A DNA stretch of 37,929 nt, taken from positions 1 through 37,929 of the forward strand of contig REBL01000263.1 in assembly GCA_007692755.1 (NCBI GenBank), in the 5' to 3' direction. The number at the start of each line of letters is the position of its first letter. Position 1 is the stretch's first letter. The notes beneath the pieces were generated by a model. It did no database searches and was not told the origin of the DNA. It worked only from the letters and a program-made list of their open reading frames with translations. Shown here piece after piece: positions 36,693 to 37,929 of the stretch. Origin of the DNA: Nodularia sp. (in: cyanobacteria). GTDB lineage: Bacteria > Cyanobacteriota > Cyanobacteriia > Cyanobacteriales > Nostocaceae. Made by a program: the position numbers and the translations under genes.

Positions 36693-37378
36693 ACTTTGTT
36701 CCTTTAATTAACAAGTCAGCCCTTTAAATAAATACCCAAACTAGCTATTAGCTATATAGCTGTTGGCCAGCCTCTTAATGATTAGAAATAGACTTGGCAG
36801 ACTAATTTGGTTAACTGCCCATTTCTTTTTTATATAATAATTAAGAGCGCTCCTTAGTGAAAATCAATAAAGCTAATGAAAATCAGAAACCAACAGGATT
36901 AGCACTGGTAGAAGAATGTTCTGATGCATAATTCCTCGTAAATGACTTTATGGTTTCATTAAGGTGGATTTAAGAATTTGTTATCTATATTGCTATTTTA
37001 AGCAGTTATAGACTGTATTATAACCGTATAAATCCTGATCTTACTTTAAAGAAATACTAAAGACTAAATATTTTTTTCTGTTTTTGGGAAGTATGAAATA
37101 TTTCATAAAACTTGACAATTCTTAATATATATTTTGGTGAAGTTAAGGTGATTTATCAGAAAGAATTTACCGATTATAAAGGCGAACAGCCCTTATCTCC
37201 TACGATGGAATCATTTTGTGTGGTAATTTTTATTCTGGAAATCACCTAAGTATACAGCAAATAACCTGCGTCTAATTGCAATACTCTCTAATTAATAAAA
37301 CTCCACAAAAAATGCAGAGTTGCTAAATCCTATTTTGTCTAATTAATAAATCTACAAAGCTTTGCCGATAAAATGCCA
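36693..37378. other. AT-rich promoter-bearing intergenic region upstream of pixG
   Basis: This 686-base region separates the PEP-CTERM gene end from the pixG start, both on the minus strand. It must contain the pix cluster promoter, but I cannot single out a reliable -10/-35 pair. A weak hairpin, AACTC with GAGTT at 37299-37321, may end the PEP-CTERM transcript. No gene, RNA or clear repeat is seen. Confidence 0.5.
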
Positions 37379-37929
37379 TTAATTGCGGCAAAACCCTTGT
37401 TTGAACTTCGATAACAGCAAACAGACTAGTCCCACAGCTACCAGTGATACTGAAGATGCAGGTTCTGGGACAGACTGAGGTTTTTGCCAAAGGTGCTGAG
37501 AAGTCATCCCATGGCCATGGCTTTGAATACCAGTGAGTAATGCCAAAAACTGTTCAATATCTGTAGATATATTACCGTTCTCTTGAGAAAGGATGAGTCG
37601 GTTCAATGTGTCCATCTCTGATACTCCAAAACTTTCTGTTAACGGCAGAAAGTTTTCACCCATTCCACTCATAAGGGAGTTAATGAAGCTATCAACATCA
37701 GACTGAAAATCTGGCGGAAATAACTCTGAATCATGAGAAATTTTCTGATTACCAACGACTATGTTGTGATCGTCGAAAATCCAGTTACCATTGCCAATAA
37801 TTGTATTGTTATTACCAAAATTCCAATTGCCATTACCTAAGGTTGTATTGTTGTTACCGAAACCCCAATTGCCGTTGCCAATAGTTGCATTATCACTATT
37901 AAACTGCCAATTACCATTACCTAAGGTTG
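37379..37929 (-). CDS. PEP-CTERM protein with GNGNW repeats, 5' end outside the window
   Basis: The reading frame is open to the right edge, giving at least 182 residues; its start is not visible. The first part is four 14-residue repeats of the type xxGNGNWxFxxNNx, then an acidic linker (about residues 65-150) and a C-terminal PEP-CTERM signal: VPEP, a hydrophobic helix (SVSLVAVGLVCLLL) and a basic tail KFKQGFCRN. Such proteins are sorted to the envelope by an exosortase/EpsH system, which is not in this window. The internal ATG at 37672 is not the true start because coding continues upstream without a stop. Function is unknown; the Asn/Gly-rich repeats suggest an elongated surface domain. 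Confidence 0.85.
   Translation of the reverse strand, partial: TLGNGNWQFNSDNATIGNGNWGFGNNNTTLGNGNWNFGNNNTIIGNGNWIFDDHNIVVGNQKISHDSELFPPDFQSDVDSFINSLMSGMGENFLPLTESFGVSEMDTLNRLILSQENGNISTDIEQFLALLTGIQSHGHGMTSQHLWQKPQSVPEPASSVSLVAVGLVCLLLSKFKQGFCRN
37745..37929 (-). repeat. Tandem 42-bp coding repeats (GNGNW units)
   Basis: Units of 42 bp encode the motif (T/I)(L/I)GNGNWxFxxxNx; four full units and one partial one are visible and continue beyond the window edge. Conservation is strongest at GNGNW and in the NNN that follows. Confidence 0.85.

Overview
The window looks like a chromosomal segment of a filamentous, heterocyst-type cyanobacterium (Nostoc/Anabaena group). The evidence is the frequent GCGATCGC (HIP1) octamers, heptad short tandem repeats, AMIN-TonB receptor architecture, a cyanobacteriochrome phototaxis receptor, a CHASE2 kinase and a PEP-CTERM protein. 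Genus and species cannot be fixed from the sequence alone.

Layout. (1) 1-0.84 kb: a membrane-anchored VanY-type D,D-carboxypeptidase. (2) 1.1-7.5 kb, + strand: an iron or heme uptake locus with a FecCD-type permease, a Fur-box-like site, an AMIN-TonB-dependent receptor, a lipoprotein FecB/BtuF-type binding protein and an ExbB-ExbD motor pair. No ABC ATPase and no TonB are encoded here. (3) 8.0-16.6 kb, + strand: a peptide (bacteriocin-like) export island with two cysteine-free double-glycine precursors, a C39-peptidase ABC exporter and an HlyD adaptor. Three signalling genes follow: a degenerate NarL-type kinase homologue lacking the phospho-His, a NarL/LuxR response regulator and a CHASE2 sensor kinase. 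(4) 16.6-17.6 kb: AT-rich spacer, a truncated secreted-protein remnant and a MITE whose end forms the stop codon of mrdA. (5) 17.55-19.36 kb, - strand: mrdA (penicillin-binding protein 2). (6) 19.7-22.9 kb, + strand: a polyamine ABC transporter, potA-potD-potB, without potC, preceded by a possible structured RNA leader. (7) 22.9-26.4 kb, + strand: an orphan UrtA-like periplasmic binding protein followed by a complete membrane sensor kinase. (8) 36.7-26.6 kb, - strand: a Pix/Ptx-type phototaxis cluster in the order pixG-pixH-pixI-pixJ-[four-helix-bundle gene]-pixL. (9) 37.4 kb to the edge, - strand: the 3' part of a PEP-CTERM protein with 14-residue GNGNW repeats.

How the parts may work together. 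The uptake genes form one plausible outer-membrane-to-cytoplasm route, but it needs an ATPase and TonB from elsewhere. The peptide island pairs secretion with a two-component system of the NarX/NarL class, so export could be controlled by, or could feed, a signalling loop; that link is inferred from gene order only. The Pix cluster is a full chemotaxis-like pathway (PATAN-receiver, CheY, CheW, bilin-GAF MCP, CheA hybrid) that should steer type IV pilus motility by light.

The most unusual points are the pseudokinase beside a bacteriocin exporter, an atypical third bilin GAF in PixJ, a repeat-flanked four-helix-bundle gene inserted inside the pix operon, a MITE that ends mrdA, and a pseudoknot-capable leader before potA.
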